Below are positions 45,446-55,891 of a stretch of DNA of 64,000 nt, one piece after another. Every line of letters starts with the position of its first letter. Positions within the stretch are counted from its first letter, which is position 1. The notes below the pieces were generated by a model. It ran no database searches. It worked only from the letters and a program-made list of their open reading frames with translations, and was not told where the DNA came from. Both the position numbers and the translations under genes were made by a program. Origin of the DNA: Cricetomys ansorgei (lineage: Eukaryota; Chordata; Mammalia; Rodentia; Nesomyidae); contig JAMJFZ010000320.1 in assembly GCA_026225945.1 (NCBI GenBank), positions 7,445,001 to 7,509,000 on the forward strand, read 5' to 3'.

Positions 45446-46301
45446 GTAAAGTAGCAAGTTACCTTCTGAAATTAACTTACCTAACAGTAATTCTACTGCA
45501 TCCATTTCTTTCAACGTGCGGCTGTTAAGATTGCTTTTTAATGCAACTTCATTCAGCAAACTTGTCTTGGTTCTGCACATTGCTGGTTCACCTAAGGGAG
45601 GCCACAGGCAAATAAGACAGACATGGAGGCAGATTATTGGAATGACATGCAGCGAGGCTGCAGAAGGCATGGCCAAGGACTGGAGAAAGCACTCCAGAGG
45701 CCTGTCAACTTCTTGGACCTAAGGACTCAGGAAAGGCTTTGTGGGTGTGGGTGGTCTGAGCTGGAGTTTGCTAAGTATACAGTGATGCCAGAGCATGCAT
45801 TGTGGACTAGGGACATTTGCAGACAGCTGTTCTGGGGAACCATGAATACTTTGAACTATGAGTGGCAGCTTGGAAAGGATGGATGGGTGCCAGGCCTTCT
45901 CTGTAGAGGGTACTGATAGAAGCACCCAGAGGCTCTTAGGTATGGCCATGAGTATGCTCCCATGAAGCTCATGCTCAGTGGTGAGTGAGGAAATCTGACT
46001 AGTCCCACTCTTGGGTACCTTTTAGATGAATTTCAGTTCTTAAACTGAAATAAAACATTTACAATAATTTTAGATGTATTTGAAATCAAAAGTAGGCCAA
46101 AATGAATATTAAAAAGGCATTATTCTGGAGAAAACTTGGTAATAGAAAACCAAATCAAATGTTCTAATGCTGATATTCTTAATTTCATTTATTACTTAGA
46201 GAGTGAAGAATTGTATGTGATTATTGGACCAATATAGAAAAGCATGGCCCCCTGAGCAAAGACGTGACAATTTGTGAAACAGTCTGTATTCAAAAAAAGA
46301 A

Positions 46302-46335
46302 GTGTGTGTGTGTGTGTGTGTGTGCGTGCGTGTGT
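46302..46335 (+). repeat. (GT)n microsatellite, imperfect
   Basis: About 16 GT units, with two GCGT interruptions towards the end. Confidence 0.92.
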
Positions 46336-46340
46336 AACCT

Positions 46341-46558
46341 TGGGGCTGGAGAGATGGCTTAGTGATTAAGAACACTGGCTGCTTTTACAGAAGAACCAGG
46401 TTTGGGTCCTAGCACTCAGATGGTGACTCACAACTGTCTAAAACTCCAGTTCCAGGGGATCCAATCCCCTCTTCTGGCCTCCATAGACACCAGGCATGTA
46501 CATGGTACACAGACATTCATGCAGGCAAAACACCCATACTCATAAAAAAAAAAATCTC
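46341..46558 (+). mobile_element. B2 SINE, near full length
   Basis: TTGGGGCTGGAGAGATGGCT (head), GTTTGGGTCCTAGCACTCA (B box), CCCCTCTTCTGGCCTCCATA and an A12-rich tail cover a whole B2. Confidence 0.95.
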
Positions 46559-46757
46559 AGTTTAAAATACATGTAATCTTATATTCTTTCCTAGGTAGAA
46601 AATCTGTAGCACATATAAAGGCAAATATTAAAAACGGAATTTTCCTCCCTTGCTGTCCTTGTGTCTTCTGAGGTTGGGACAATGGTTGAACTGCTCTAAG
46701 CTCCACCCAATGCTACTTTGACAGTTCTAACACTTCATAAGTGAAAAACACAAAGTA

Positions 46758-46908
46758 ATGAACTGGTTTGATGATGCATGCTTGTAATCCCAGTGCTTGA
46801 GAGATAGAGTCAGGAGGATCAGGAGTTCAAGGTCATCTTTGGCTATAGACAGAGTACTAGGCCAACCTAGGCTACATGGGACCTTGCCTCAAAAAGTCTA
46901 AAAGAAAA
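46758..46908 (+). mobile_element. B1-family SINE, old
   Basis: GATGATGCATGCTTGTAATC, CCAGTGCTTGAGAGATAGAG, CAGGAGTTCAAGGTCATC and TACATGGGACCTTGCCTC are a B1-like monomer with an internal insertion. Confidence 0.75.
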
Positions 46909-46978
46909 GGAAGAGAAGGAAGAAGTAAGAGGAGGAGGGGGAGGGGAGGAACAGGAGGAAGAGGAGAGAAGAAACTAC
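46903..46978 (+). repeat. Polypurine tract
   Basis: An AGAGGAAG/GAGGAGGGGG purine run is attached to the tail of the B1-like element. Confidence 0.85.
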
Positions 46979-47368
46979 TACTAGTAGTGATGTATTTGCT
47001 CAGCTGCAGGTCTGAAAGATTATAAACTTGTCTCCTGGTGTGTCTGTAGGGAGCAGCCTAGACTGAGCATGCCCAACAGCCTTTGTGACAGTGGCCTTCC
47101 TTACTAACCTCTGTGGTTTAGCATCCAAGTTTACATTTGCTTAGAATGGCCATTCTTTTGCAAAGGAGAATAAAACTGTTCAATTAGTAGTAAACACAGA
47201 AGTTTCTTACCACCTATGAAAATCATAATCAGATCATCCTTTCTGATAACACAAAGATATAAACTTGAAGTATTTGGCCCAAACTAAATGTGAGCCTGGA
47301 CCCTGTTTGCTTAGACAGTGCCTTAGCATACATTTTACTGCCTTTTAAATTTTGCCTTATTTTTTTAT

Positions 47369-47382
47369 AAATAAATAAATAA

Positions 47383-47433
<51 letters not shown>
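47369..47433 (+). repeat. (AAAT)4(AC)24 compound microsatellite
   Basis: Four AAAT units run into a pure AC run at 47,385-47,433, on the tail side of a reverse B2. Confidence 0.96.
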
Positions 47434-47434
<1 letters not shown>

Positions 47435-47435
47435 C

Positions 47436-47576
47436 TGTATAGCATACATATAGCTGTAACTCCTTCTCCAGGGCATCAGATGCCCTGGAACTGCCATGTG
47501 GGTGCCAGGAACCAAACTTGTGTCCTCTAAAAGAGCAGCAAATGCTCATAACCACTGAGCTGTCTCTACAATCTCT
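47436..47576 (-). mobile_element. B2 SINE, minus orientation
   Basis: GCCAGGAACCAAACTTGTGT (reverse B box) and ACCACTGAGCTGTCTCTAC (reverse head) identify it. Confidence 0.85.
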
Positions 47577-47668
47577 TAAGTATATAGCCCAAGCTGGCCT
47601 TGAACTTGTGATTCTCCTGCCTCCACCTCTTCATTGTGTCATACCAGTGTCCACCACAACTGGCTTTA
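47577..47668 (-). mobile_element. B1-like SINE fragment, minus orientation
   Basis: ATATAGCCCAAGCTGGCCTT, GTGATTCTCCTGCCTCCACC and CCACCACAACTGGCT are worn reverse B1 wording. Confidence 0.7.
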
Positions 47669-48473
47669 CTGCCTTTTATTCATTTGTTCCCCCAACGAAA
47701 GTATACCTGAGGAGAGCATGAGATACTAACACGCTGTTGAAAGACAGTTGTCCTCTAACAGAAAGTAAAAAGCAAGAGAGAAAGGAAAATGCAAGCGAGG
47801 AAGGGTAGAAAGCAGCCCAACACTGGGGAAAAAATAAGAATAGTAGGCAGTTTGCATACAAGCTGAGAAGCAACATAGAAGTTATAAAGTGTTTTGTTGT
47901 TTGAAAAGTGACATGGATTGAGTTAGGAAGGTAGAAATTGTCTCCTTCAGGTTCTGTCTCTGTATTTCTCAGTGTTTCAACTTGGTGAAACTGTCATTCT
48001 CTTGGTGACCTTTTTGTCATTTTGGTTTGGGGGTTGTTATGCCATCTTGGTGCCTGATGGGCTCAGTGCCATGCTGTGGGGTCATGGTTACCGGTTGTTG
48101 GCTTGTGGCTATGCAGTATACTAGTTTGTATCATTTTTCATTAGCACAAGCACCCTGTTCCCTGGTGACTAAGTTGTCATATTACTGCAGTGGTAGCAAC
48201 AGGAAACTCTGGGCTCCACCTAAGGGAAGATGTCCTAAGACACTTGAGGGCTTAAGCTTATAAGCCAGGTTCCCTAACTATGTTCTATCTACCCATCCCC
48301 AGGACTGTCATGTCCTTTACAGACCACTGGGTGTCCAGTGCTACTGGCCAGGGCCTGTGGGAGCCGATGACTGAGGGGTTTGTGCTATGCCCTAATTCTC
48401 TCAGGAAGATTCTCTCTGGCTTCATATAGTTCCGTCTTCTTTGCTCTAACGTGTTTTCTTTTCCCTTGTTCAG

Positions 48474-48515
48474 AAGTTAGCACTTTGAAGGATCTCTTTG
48501 GACTCGCCAGCAATG
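48474..48515 (+). CDS. Appl2: Appl2 exon 6
   Basis: At 42 bases this is the shortest coding exon here. It lies between GTTCAG and GTAAGC, finishes a split Glu codon and encodes EVSTLKDLFGLASN, then ends one base into the next codon. It forms part of the BAR-domain arm. Confidence 0.97.
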
Positions 48516-48639
48516 GTAAGCATCTTTCCATTTTTGTTGCATGGGCTTGGGGATGTGCTGAGTTTAGTGGGGCCAGGGGTAGATGATCAGTGCTCTTGCC
48601 TTCCAACCCTCTGGATGCTCAGATGTCTTTAATTTCTAG
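48516..48639 (+). other. Appl2: Appl2 intron 6
   Basis: This short 124-base intron runs from GTAAGC to TTCTAG, with no repeat in it. Confidence 0.93.
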
Positions 48640-48698
48640 AGCATGACCTTTCAATGGCGAAATACAGCAGGCTTCCCAAGAAAAAAGAGAACGAAAAG
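48640..48698 (+). CDS. Appl2: Appl2 exon 7
   Basis: The 59-base exon between TTCTAG and GTGAGTG encodes EHDLSMAKYSRLPKKKENEK (the first Glu split with exon 6), ending in phase 0 at residue 158. The lysine-rich PKKKENEK segment lies on the basic face of the BAR arm. Confidence 0.98.
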
Positions 48699-49386
48699 GT
48701 GAGTGTTCCTTCAGAGTCGTTTCATCCACCTCAGCTCCTTTTGTGACTTCTGTAAACTTGTAGCATTGCTGCTGTTATGGAGCTCTTCCTGTTTCCTGTA
48801 TCTGGACCTTCAGATTTGTCTGTACCTCCTGTGTAGACATCTCCACAATTCTGAGCACCAACTTGGAACCACTGTAAATTCTAATCGTGTGCTCTGTCAG
48901 GCTGTTGACTCCCGCACTGCTCCGGTCTCTTGAATCCCTTGTTTAGCTCCTGGCTGATGTGTCAGCCTGACTTTCTAGGCATTTTGCTACCACAGGCAGC
49001 TGAATCTTTATGCAGACAATTCTTAATTCTGTTACAAAATTTTCTTGAGCTAAATTATTTCATGGGACTACAGACTTTTGCATGGACCAAAATGTGCGTG
49101 GCTTCTGGTACCTGCCACTGTACTATTTTCCCAAAGAACAGCACTGGGCACTGCCACTAGATGGGTATTGGCTTGTCTCATATAGTCTCGGGAAACGAGG
49201 TCCTGTCACTTCAGTGCTTTTATTGGAATTTCTTTTAAAGCCAAGGCAGAACCTTATCTGTATGCCACTGTGTTCATCATAATGTTATGTTAAACAACCA
49301 AGCATGTCTGAAGTTTTGAGCTCTTACAGAATTCTCAGACCCTGTGGGCAACTTGAAGTTTTCTCTTTCCCTTTCCCTTTCCTCAG
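48699..49386 (+). other. Appl2: Appl2 intron 7
   Basis: This 688-base intron runs from GTGAGTG to a strong pyrimidine tract and CCTCAG. No repeat is recognised except the TTTCCC run before the acceptor. Confidence 0.92.
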
Positions 49387-49533
49387 GTGAAGACTGAAGT
49401 TGGGAAGGAGGTGGCAGCTGCCCGTCGGAAACAACATCTGTCATCCCTTCAGTACTACTGTGCACTCAACGCACTGCAGTACCGCAAACGAATGGCCATG
49501 ATGGACCCCTTACTAGGCTTCGCCCATGGACAG
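49387..49533 (+). CDS. Appl2: Appl2 exon 8
   Basis: The 147-base exon between TTTCCTCAG and GTAGGG encodes residues 159-207. It begins VKTEVGKEVAAARRKQHLSS, passes through LQYYCALNALQYRKR and ends DPLLGFAHGQ, phase 0. This is the third long BAR helix. MAMMDPLLGF differs from the mouse wording as I recall it, one reason to think the species is not house mouse. Confidence 0.98.
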
Positions 49534-49809
49534 GTAGGGAAGCCCCTTCCCCATGAAAGAAACCCAAAGCAGTAATCCGGAGAGATGGAAGCATTGTCAT
49601 AGAAACAGATGCGGATATCCTGGGAAAGTTCCTGGGGCTCAGCTCTTATGAGAGCTTCCCAGCTAGGCTCAGCCTGTGAGGCCATATGTTCAGGAAGCTC
49701 TGTCATAGTCCCAAGCCCTCCTCAGGGAAGGGCCAGCCTGCCTGCTTGTTTCTCATCCAAGAAAGTCAGTCTGGTTCTGCTTTGCTAGTAGTAGCTTTTT
49801 GTCCATGCC

Positions 49810-49950
49810 ATGTGGCTAGTTTAGAGCCAGGTGTGTATGCATTGCTTTTACAACCTGTAACTGCAGGCTCACCCCCAACCCAAGTTAGATGGCCGGCTTG
49901 GAGCCAGGGTGTGCATGTTTCTTTTCTACTCTGCACTGTCAGGCTCACCC
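49810..49950 (+). repeat. Imperfect tandem duplication, two units of about 70 bases
   Basis: The unit (A/G)GAGCCAGG(G)TGTG(T/C)ATG...CTGCA...CAGGCTCACCC appears at about 49,814-49,878 and again at about 49,894-49,951, with many differences between the copies. Confidence 0.6.
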
Positions 49951-51504
49951 TGGCTGGGCCATTCTCAATGGTATGCCCTGACACTACTGCCAGTGTGCTC
50001 CCTCTTGGGCATGGGGAAATTGTGCTTAAGCTTTCTGGTCTTCTGTGGAGGCTTTAATCAACTTCTTCCCTCCTAGTTAGTGATCCACTGGATATTTGTC
50101 TTAAGAGATGCCCCAGTTTAAGGATGGCGACCCAACTGTGGTGGCACAGATGAGTGGCAAGGCCAGCATGAGCTTGTTAGTCTGGTACCCCACTACCACT
50201 ACCCTGATTTACCCCTCTGACTCAGCCCTCCTCTTGTCCAAGAGAAATACACCCAGACTCTTGGGTCATTTGATAATCTATGAACTGAAAATGACATGAG
50301 GAGAAAAAATGTTTCTAAGACCAGTTACCAACTTAAAACACACGTGAGCATCTCTGACTCTTGTATGCATTTTTAAATTACATGTATTTTAAAAGAAAGA
50401 CATTATCAGCTTCACTCAGGGAAAGGGAAGCCTGAGCATCTTTAGACAGCCAGCCACAACTGTCTAAGTCTCCTACACTTGCTACATGTTGCATGGCGAG
50501 TTCACCAAAGTCAGCTTATTCCTGCAAAGGCGATATTTAATAGGCAGTCTGGCCTCTCTGTCATCTGAATAAAGACAGGCAATCCAGTGAGCGCTCTCCT
50601 GCTGGGGAGCTTTAGCCCTCAGCAGAGCCATGCAGCTTCCTCAAGCTGCATCTCTGTTCCCTTCCTTTCTTCCTTGAGCTAGGTATCACACCTTGGACCT
50701 GCCAGATGGCCTAGTGCTGTTAAAGAGAACCGTGCTCTCTGTTCTCCGTAGTTAACTTCCTGTATGTGCCCTCGCTGGATTATGGCCCTTGTCTTGGGAG
50801 CCATAATTCCTGCCCACTTACAAGCTCGAGAGCATGGAGAAGGAGGAATTGTATTTATTATCTCAGCTACATAGCTCCATTCTGGTCCGTCTGTGGGAGC
50901 TTGGCTGGTTGGTAGACAGTCTCACAGGATGCAAAGGATATGGCCATCAGGTTCCATGCTTTCTCACAGCCAAGGATTGCACTACCTCTCCCAGCCAGGC
51001 TTTTAAAATGAGTTTAAACTGACCACAGGAGAGGAGAGATGAGTGCAAGTGCTATCACACATGCAAGCCCCGGGCCTAGGAGGGCAGAGCCGTACCATCA
51101 GTTGCTGGGTGGCAGGAGCACCAGGTTGGAGGACTGGGGAGGGAACATTTGTTTTTCATCTAAAAACTCTCCTCATTCAGGACTGATAGTTCCTTCTCCA
51201 TAGAACTTTTAAATCCTCACAGAGCTAGATTTCTTCTCTTAGCTGAGTGTTGCCTGATGCTATTAGTTGTTGGGAGACTCAGAAGCATGTGCCTTAGCCC
51301 TTTGGTATCATTGTTTATAGGCATTTTCTCTATCAGCTGATGGTGTATGAGCACTGTACCCCAGCCATTTGTAGGCCCATTTGGTCGAGACTCGCCCATG
51401 CTTCTTGGTATCACCCATCTTTAGGGAGGTGTGTTGCCTCTGGTATGGCTTCTCTGGTCCTCAGAAAACAGGCTTGAAATTGATTTCAGTTTTCGGGCCT
51501 CAAT

Positions 51505-51650
51505 ACTGAGGTTTTATTATTTATTTGTTATTTGTTATTATTTTGTTATTGAAGACAAAATAATTTGTCATTATTTAGGATTTCCCAAATCACATACATT
51601 TATTTATTTACTTATTTATTTATTATTTGTTTCTGTGTGTGTGTGTGTGT
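51505..51650 (+). repeat. AT-rich simple sequence (TTAT/TTTA)n with a (TG)8 run
   Basis: TTATT-type units spread over about 120 bases and end in a TG run at 51,634-51,649, on the tail side of a reverse B3. Confidence 0.85.
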
Positions 51651-51802
51651 ACATACATGTGTGGGTTAGCACATGCTATGGCATGCATGTGGAAGAGAAC
51701 AACTGCAGGAATCATTCTCTCTGTCCATCTGTGGGTCCTGGAGATTCAGCTCAGGTCTTCAGGCGTGGTGGCACGCACACTCAGCCATCTCAACAGCCCC
51801 AT
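51650..51802 (-). mobile_element. B3 SINE, minus orientation
   Basis: ATGCTATGGCATGCATGTGG, GTGGGTCCTGGAGATTCAGC and TCAGCCATCTCAACAGCCCC follow reverse B3 order. Confidence 0.88.
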
Positions 51803-51969
51803 ACTAATCTTTGAGCACATAAAATGACCTTATATGCCATTGACAGGGGAAGTGCCAGGTAGTGGGGCTGTAGATCCTCTCTGTTCATCATGTGCTTGGG
51901 ATTGGGTAGCCACAGAGAGCTCAAAGTAATGGAGAGCAACTCAAAGGCTAAAAGTAATGTTCCAAAGGA

Positions 51970-53123
51970 GGCTCTTTGCCAGTCTTCATTGATTACCCAT
52001 AATGACATAATCTCAGCATTAATGTAAGGCACTACTATTTCTGCTGGATTTGTTCCTGACAACTGATGAACTCATCTTTCCCTTTATGATTAAATCAGCA
52101 ACTTTCTCCATGCGTGTCTTTAATTTTTTACTCTGCTTATGTGCCATAAATATCCATTCTAAAATATTATTCTCTTTCTGCTTGTGATTCCAGTAGGGGA
52201 ATGTTTTGAATGAATGATGACCAAAATACAATTCAGGTGTGGATTTATGCAATCCACATACGCATCTTGTAGTCTCTTTTGTACCAGAGTTAACTCTTGC
52301 TCTGCTGTAGCAGCTAAGTGCCTTGGACTATCTAGGTGGGATTCTCCTTTAATGTTTGAAATAAATTGCTTAACTCTTATGTAGTTAATCCAATCATGGG
52401 TCTGACCCAATTGATATCGCCCAATAATTTTTGGAAATCGTTAAGAGTTGGCAACTGATCTCTTCTGATCTGTACCTTTTGTGGCTCAATTTTTTGCTGA
52501 CTTATCTTCTAACCCAGATAGTTAATAGAATCTCCTCCCTGTATTTTTTTCAGGAGCAATTTGTAACCTCAACAGGGTACGATTCTTTTTGTTTCATCAA
52601 GTAATTTTTCTAAACTACCTGTGTCAGAATCAGCCAATAAACTATCATTCATATAATGATAAATAATAGATTGGGGAAATTGTTCTTTAATTATTTCAAA
52701 GGGTTGTTTCGCAAAATATTGGCACAATATTGGACTACTAAACATTCCGTGGGGAACAGCTTTCCACTGATATCTTTGACAGGCTGTGCATTATTGTAGG
52801 TAGGTACTAGGAACACAAACTTTCCCTTGTTCTGCTCTTGCAGGGGGATTGTAAAAAATCAGTCTTTCCAACCAATCACTATCAGATGCCAGGACTTTGG
52901 TAATAACGATGGCAAAGGAATTCTGGGTTGTAAGGGACCCATAGGCTGAATCACCTTGTTTACAGCTCTCAAATTGGTTAGCATTCTCCATTTCCCAGGT
53001 TTTTTCTTTATAACGGAAACAGGTGAGTTCCATGGGCTGGTAGATTCTTCTACATGCTGAGCTCTTAGTTGCTCTTCTACCAGCTGTTCTATAGCCTCCA
53101 ATTTCTCTTTTGTCAAAGTCCAC
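51970..53123 (-). pseudogene. Retroviral pol remnant (reverse transcriptase and part of RNase H)
   Basis: The minus-strand frame at 52,859-53,116 shows [20 protein letters not shown] and [17 protein letters not shown], the fingers region of betaretrovirus-type reverse transcriptase. The catalytic YxDD position, at 52,644-52,655, reads YMND. A fragment near 51,970-52,060 resembles RNase H. Frameshifts and stops separate these pieces. Integrase is absent. Confidence 0.88.
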
Positions 53124-53519
53124 TTTCTACCCAGATAGGCTTATTAGTTAACCATTTAACAGGACACTTTCAGCAGTGGCCCCTTTTATAAATTTGGAAC
53201 CTCAATACCTGTTGTATTCCGGCTTTTGAACAACTTGTATAGGCTATGCATCTCCCTCATTAAGAGCTTCTTCCTTTGAGACCTTCTTTTCTGTTCTGTT
53301 TCTAGTATAGAAAGGATATTAATTTGAGTTCCCCATTGCTGGAATAAGTCTCTTCCCTATAAATTTATAGCAATATCAGCCACATAAGGCCTTAACTTTC
53401 CTATTTGGCCCTCAAGTCCCATCATGTAATCAGTTTTATACTTTGCATTACAGGGATGATTTCCCAATCCCTATAAACTTTGTGGACACTTCCTGAAGGG
53501 GCCAACTTGAATCCCGTGA

Positions 53520-54022
53520 CTCTTGGGAAATTATTGTTACATCTGCACCTATATCCACCAATCCTTATATTTCGACTCCATTGATTTACATTTTTAATTT
53601 TGGCCTTTTATCATTAATGACAGCTTGCCAGAACACCGTTTCCTAGTGCTTCCAAACCCACCTGATCTTTCTATAAGGGCAACTTTCCTTTTGATATAGG
53701 GAAACGGTAGCAGCTGCATAATCCAATCCCCTGCTTTGAACTCCAGGTCTGTAGTTACATATGTCATGATTTTACTTCTCCTCTGAAATGTCCATTTACA
53801 ATTCCAGGATGTCCATGGAACCCCTCTAATATCAGACTGCTCCTTCCCAGATATTCCTACTGTCCTTGGAGACAAAGGACCATAAATTCCCGTACTGATC
53901 TTACACCAGTCAACATTTGGGAATAAGATAAGCTGTCTGTCTATAGGCAGGTCTAATGCAGCACTGCCCTCAGTAGTATGAGTCAGATCTCCAACACCGA
54001 GTTTGATTTTCTCAGTCTGCAT
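53520..54022 (-). pseudogene. Retroviral dUTPase/protease remnant
   Basis: The minus-strand frame at 53,594-54,022 carries SAALDLP and a glycine-rich RSGGFGSTRKR, as in the dUTPase that heads the pro frame of class II retroviruses. Further on, at 53,541-53,555, the aspartic-protease signature Asp-Thr-Gly-Ala-Asp reads DIGAD, and stops lie just before it. It is not functional. Confidence 0.82.
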
Positions 54023-54029
54023 GCTACTT

Positions 54030-55569
54030 TGGTTCTAGCAGGAATTGGCCTGCTTGTTGGGGCCCAAGCTTGGCCCCCTGTTGGATTTCCCAACAGCAAG
54101 GAATTCCCATGTATCTCTCTCTGGGATCTACATTTATTCTCCCAGTGTCGACCCACTCCATACCATTTGCACACCCTCAGCAATCTGCTCCTTTTCTCTG
54201 ATCAATATTTAAAGAAACACTGTCTTTGGAAGTCGCTTGGTTACAATCCCTTTGCAAGTGGCTATATCTTCCACAATTAAAGCAGCAAATATTGTGATAT
54301 TTCAGCCCCTTTACTATAGCTTCTCCTATCACAGTGGCCATATATGTATCTGAACCGATATCTGCAGTAGCTCAAGTCCACTGCTCCATAGGTGCAGAGT
54401 TTGCCTTTAGAGGCCATAAAACTTTATATACTTGGTGTTTCCATTTTCAGATGCTACGGTCTCAATTGACACCTGTATTGGTTCGGGGTCTGAGATAGCC
54501 CTATTCACAGCAGTGGATAGTCTCTGCAGGCTTCACTTGAGCCTTGAATGATCTTGGTAAATGAGGTGGAATTTTTGCCTGGCTCTTCTACTGTCTCCCA
54601 AGCTCATAAAGCTGCCAGACAACATTGGTTTATGGTCACGTAATCAAACGGAACCTGTAATTGTAGTTCAGCATAGTGACCCCCACCAAGGAGCTGATCT
54701 CAGGTTACATTTACCCCTAGCTGTATTTTTGCTGCTCCGTATTTGTTGTCTCTCTCTCCACAAAGTAAACCACTAGAGCTGAGGCCCCACCTCTAAAAGA
54801 GCGGTGATTAACCCTTTCCATTCATATGGGCTCATTAGGTGCTGGAGTGTCCAATTATTTAACACCTGCTGGACTTAAGGTGAATGCATGCCATATGCTA
54901 CCACAGCTTCCTGCAACCTTCTTAAATCACTCATTTCTATCGGTCACCATCTCATTGTATCCTTAGGGGTTATCCCTATCTGCAGGAATTTGCTGAATTT
55001 CCACAGGTTATATTAAGGGCGTTTTTATGACCCTAGGCTATATCTCTTCCAACTCAGGTGGTGTTGAGGGTTCACAGTTAAACACCTCACTTGAGGAGGG
55101 CTGCCTGATCTGATTAATCTACTGTACTTTCCTAACAGGACCTTTGTCCTGTACTGGAAGCAGAAGCCCAGTTTCTCTGTATAATTTCTCCTGTATTTCT
55201 TCTAATAGTACTGTCAATTTCTTAACCTTTTTCAAAGAGGAAGAAAACATTGAGCTCTTTGGCTCTGTTTTTCCTCTCTCAGCACCCCCCTCCCCATTTC
55301 CTTCTGCGACTCTTCTAATTGCCTAGCCACTTCTTGATCTTTTTTTAGAAGAATTATAGACAAAGAAGAAAGTAGAAAAAGAATAACGCCACTGGAAACA
55401 AATTAGGATTTATCTCAGTGGTCACAGCGGCTATAAATACCTTTCTAGCTTCTTGAACCTAAGTATCCATACCTTCATCTTCTACCTTTCCCTACATGAT
55501 GTTTAAATTCAGATTTCTTATTTTTCTTTTCTATTCCCTTCTCCCTAGCCCCATGATACAGGAACTACT
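54030..55569 (-). pseudogene. Retroviral gag remnant with CCHC zinc knuckle
   Basis: The minus-strand translation of 54,243-54,284 gives CFNCGRYSHLQRDC, a complete C-x2-C-x4-H-x4-C nucleocapsid knuckle. A second, damaged knuckle and proline-rich sequence follow towards 54.05 kb. The rest up to the LTR has no recognisable frame, and the leader next to the LTR is diverged. Confidence 0.78.
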
Positions 55570-55891
55570 TGTAGTAGTTTGCTACTGGGTGGCTCAGCAA
55601 GGAAGACATGGAGTCATTTTCATAGGTGCAAACCCTGCCTCAGCAGAGGGAACCACTATAATGGCAAGCTCCATACTGGACAATGGAACCCTGATCATCT
55701 GAGCTCAGGTGTTTTTATTGATACAGAATTCCTCAGGTGTTCTACTGACAGCACATACAAATCATGAGCAAACATCCCCCACATAAATCCAACACCTGCA
55801 GACAATACAAAATGCCAAGACCTAGGCAGCCCCTCACAACAGAGCACAAAACAATTATTTTATACATAATGAAAAATAAACTTCTACAACA
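55570..55891 (-). repeat. 5' LTR of the intron 8 provirus
   Basis: The LTR reads TGTAGTAGTTTGC to CTTCTACAACA on the + strand. It shares CAGCAAGGAAGACA, GTTTTTATTGATACAGA, ACACCTGCAGACAATACAAA and ACAATTATTTTATACATAA with the intron 2 LTRs. Minus-strand AATAAA and TATAAAA are both kept. Confidence 0.92.

Larger units (their letters stand above)
45446..48473 (+). other. Appl2: Appl2 intron 5
   Basis: This 3.0-kb intron ends CTTGTTCAG. Its GT and CA runs and B1/B2-type SINEs are listed separately. The parts at 45.45-46.29 kb, 46.98-47.36 kb and 47.67-48.47 kb hold nothing that I recognise. Confidence 0.9.
51830..55891 (-). mobile_element. Endogenous retrovirus with 5' LTR and decayed gag-pro-pol (class II), antisense to Appl2
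   Basis: On the minus strand the order is LTR (55,570-55,891), gag remnant with a zinc knuckle, dUTPase/protease remnant, reverse transcriptase remnant and the start of RNase H. There the copy breaks off between about 51.97 and 51.83 kb. No 3' LTR follows, so the 3' end is deleted. The LTR belongs to the same family as the two in intron 2. Frames are short and full of stops and shifts, so no protein can be made. The two antisense proviruses account for most of the retroviral DNA in this gene. Confidence 0.92.

Noticed and set aside
45358..45528. Exon 5 reading on through its donor to a stop at about 45.53 kb
   Set aside because: CACAG|GTAAAG is a standard donor, and the split Glu codon is completed correctly by exon 6 at 48,474.
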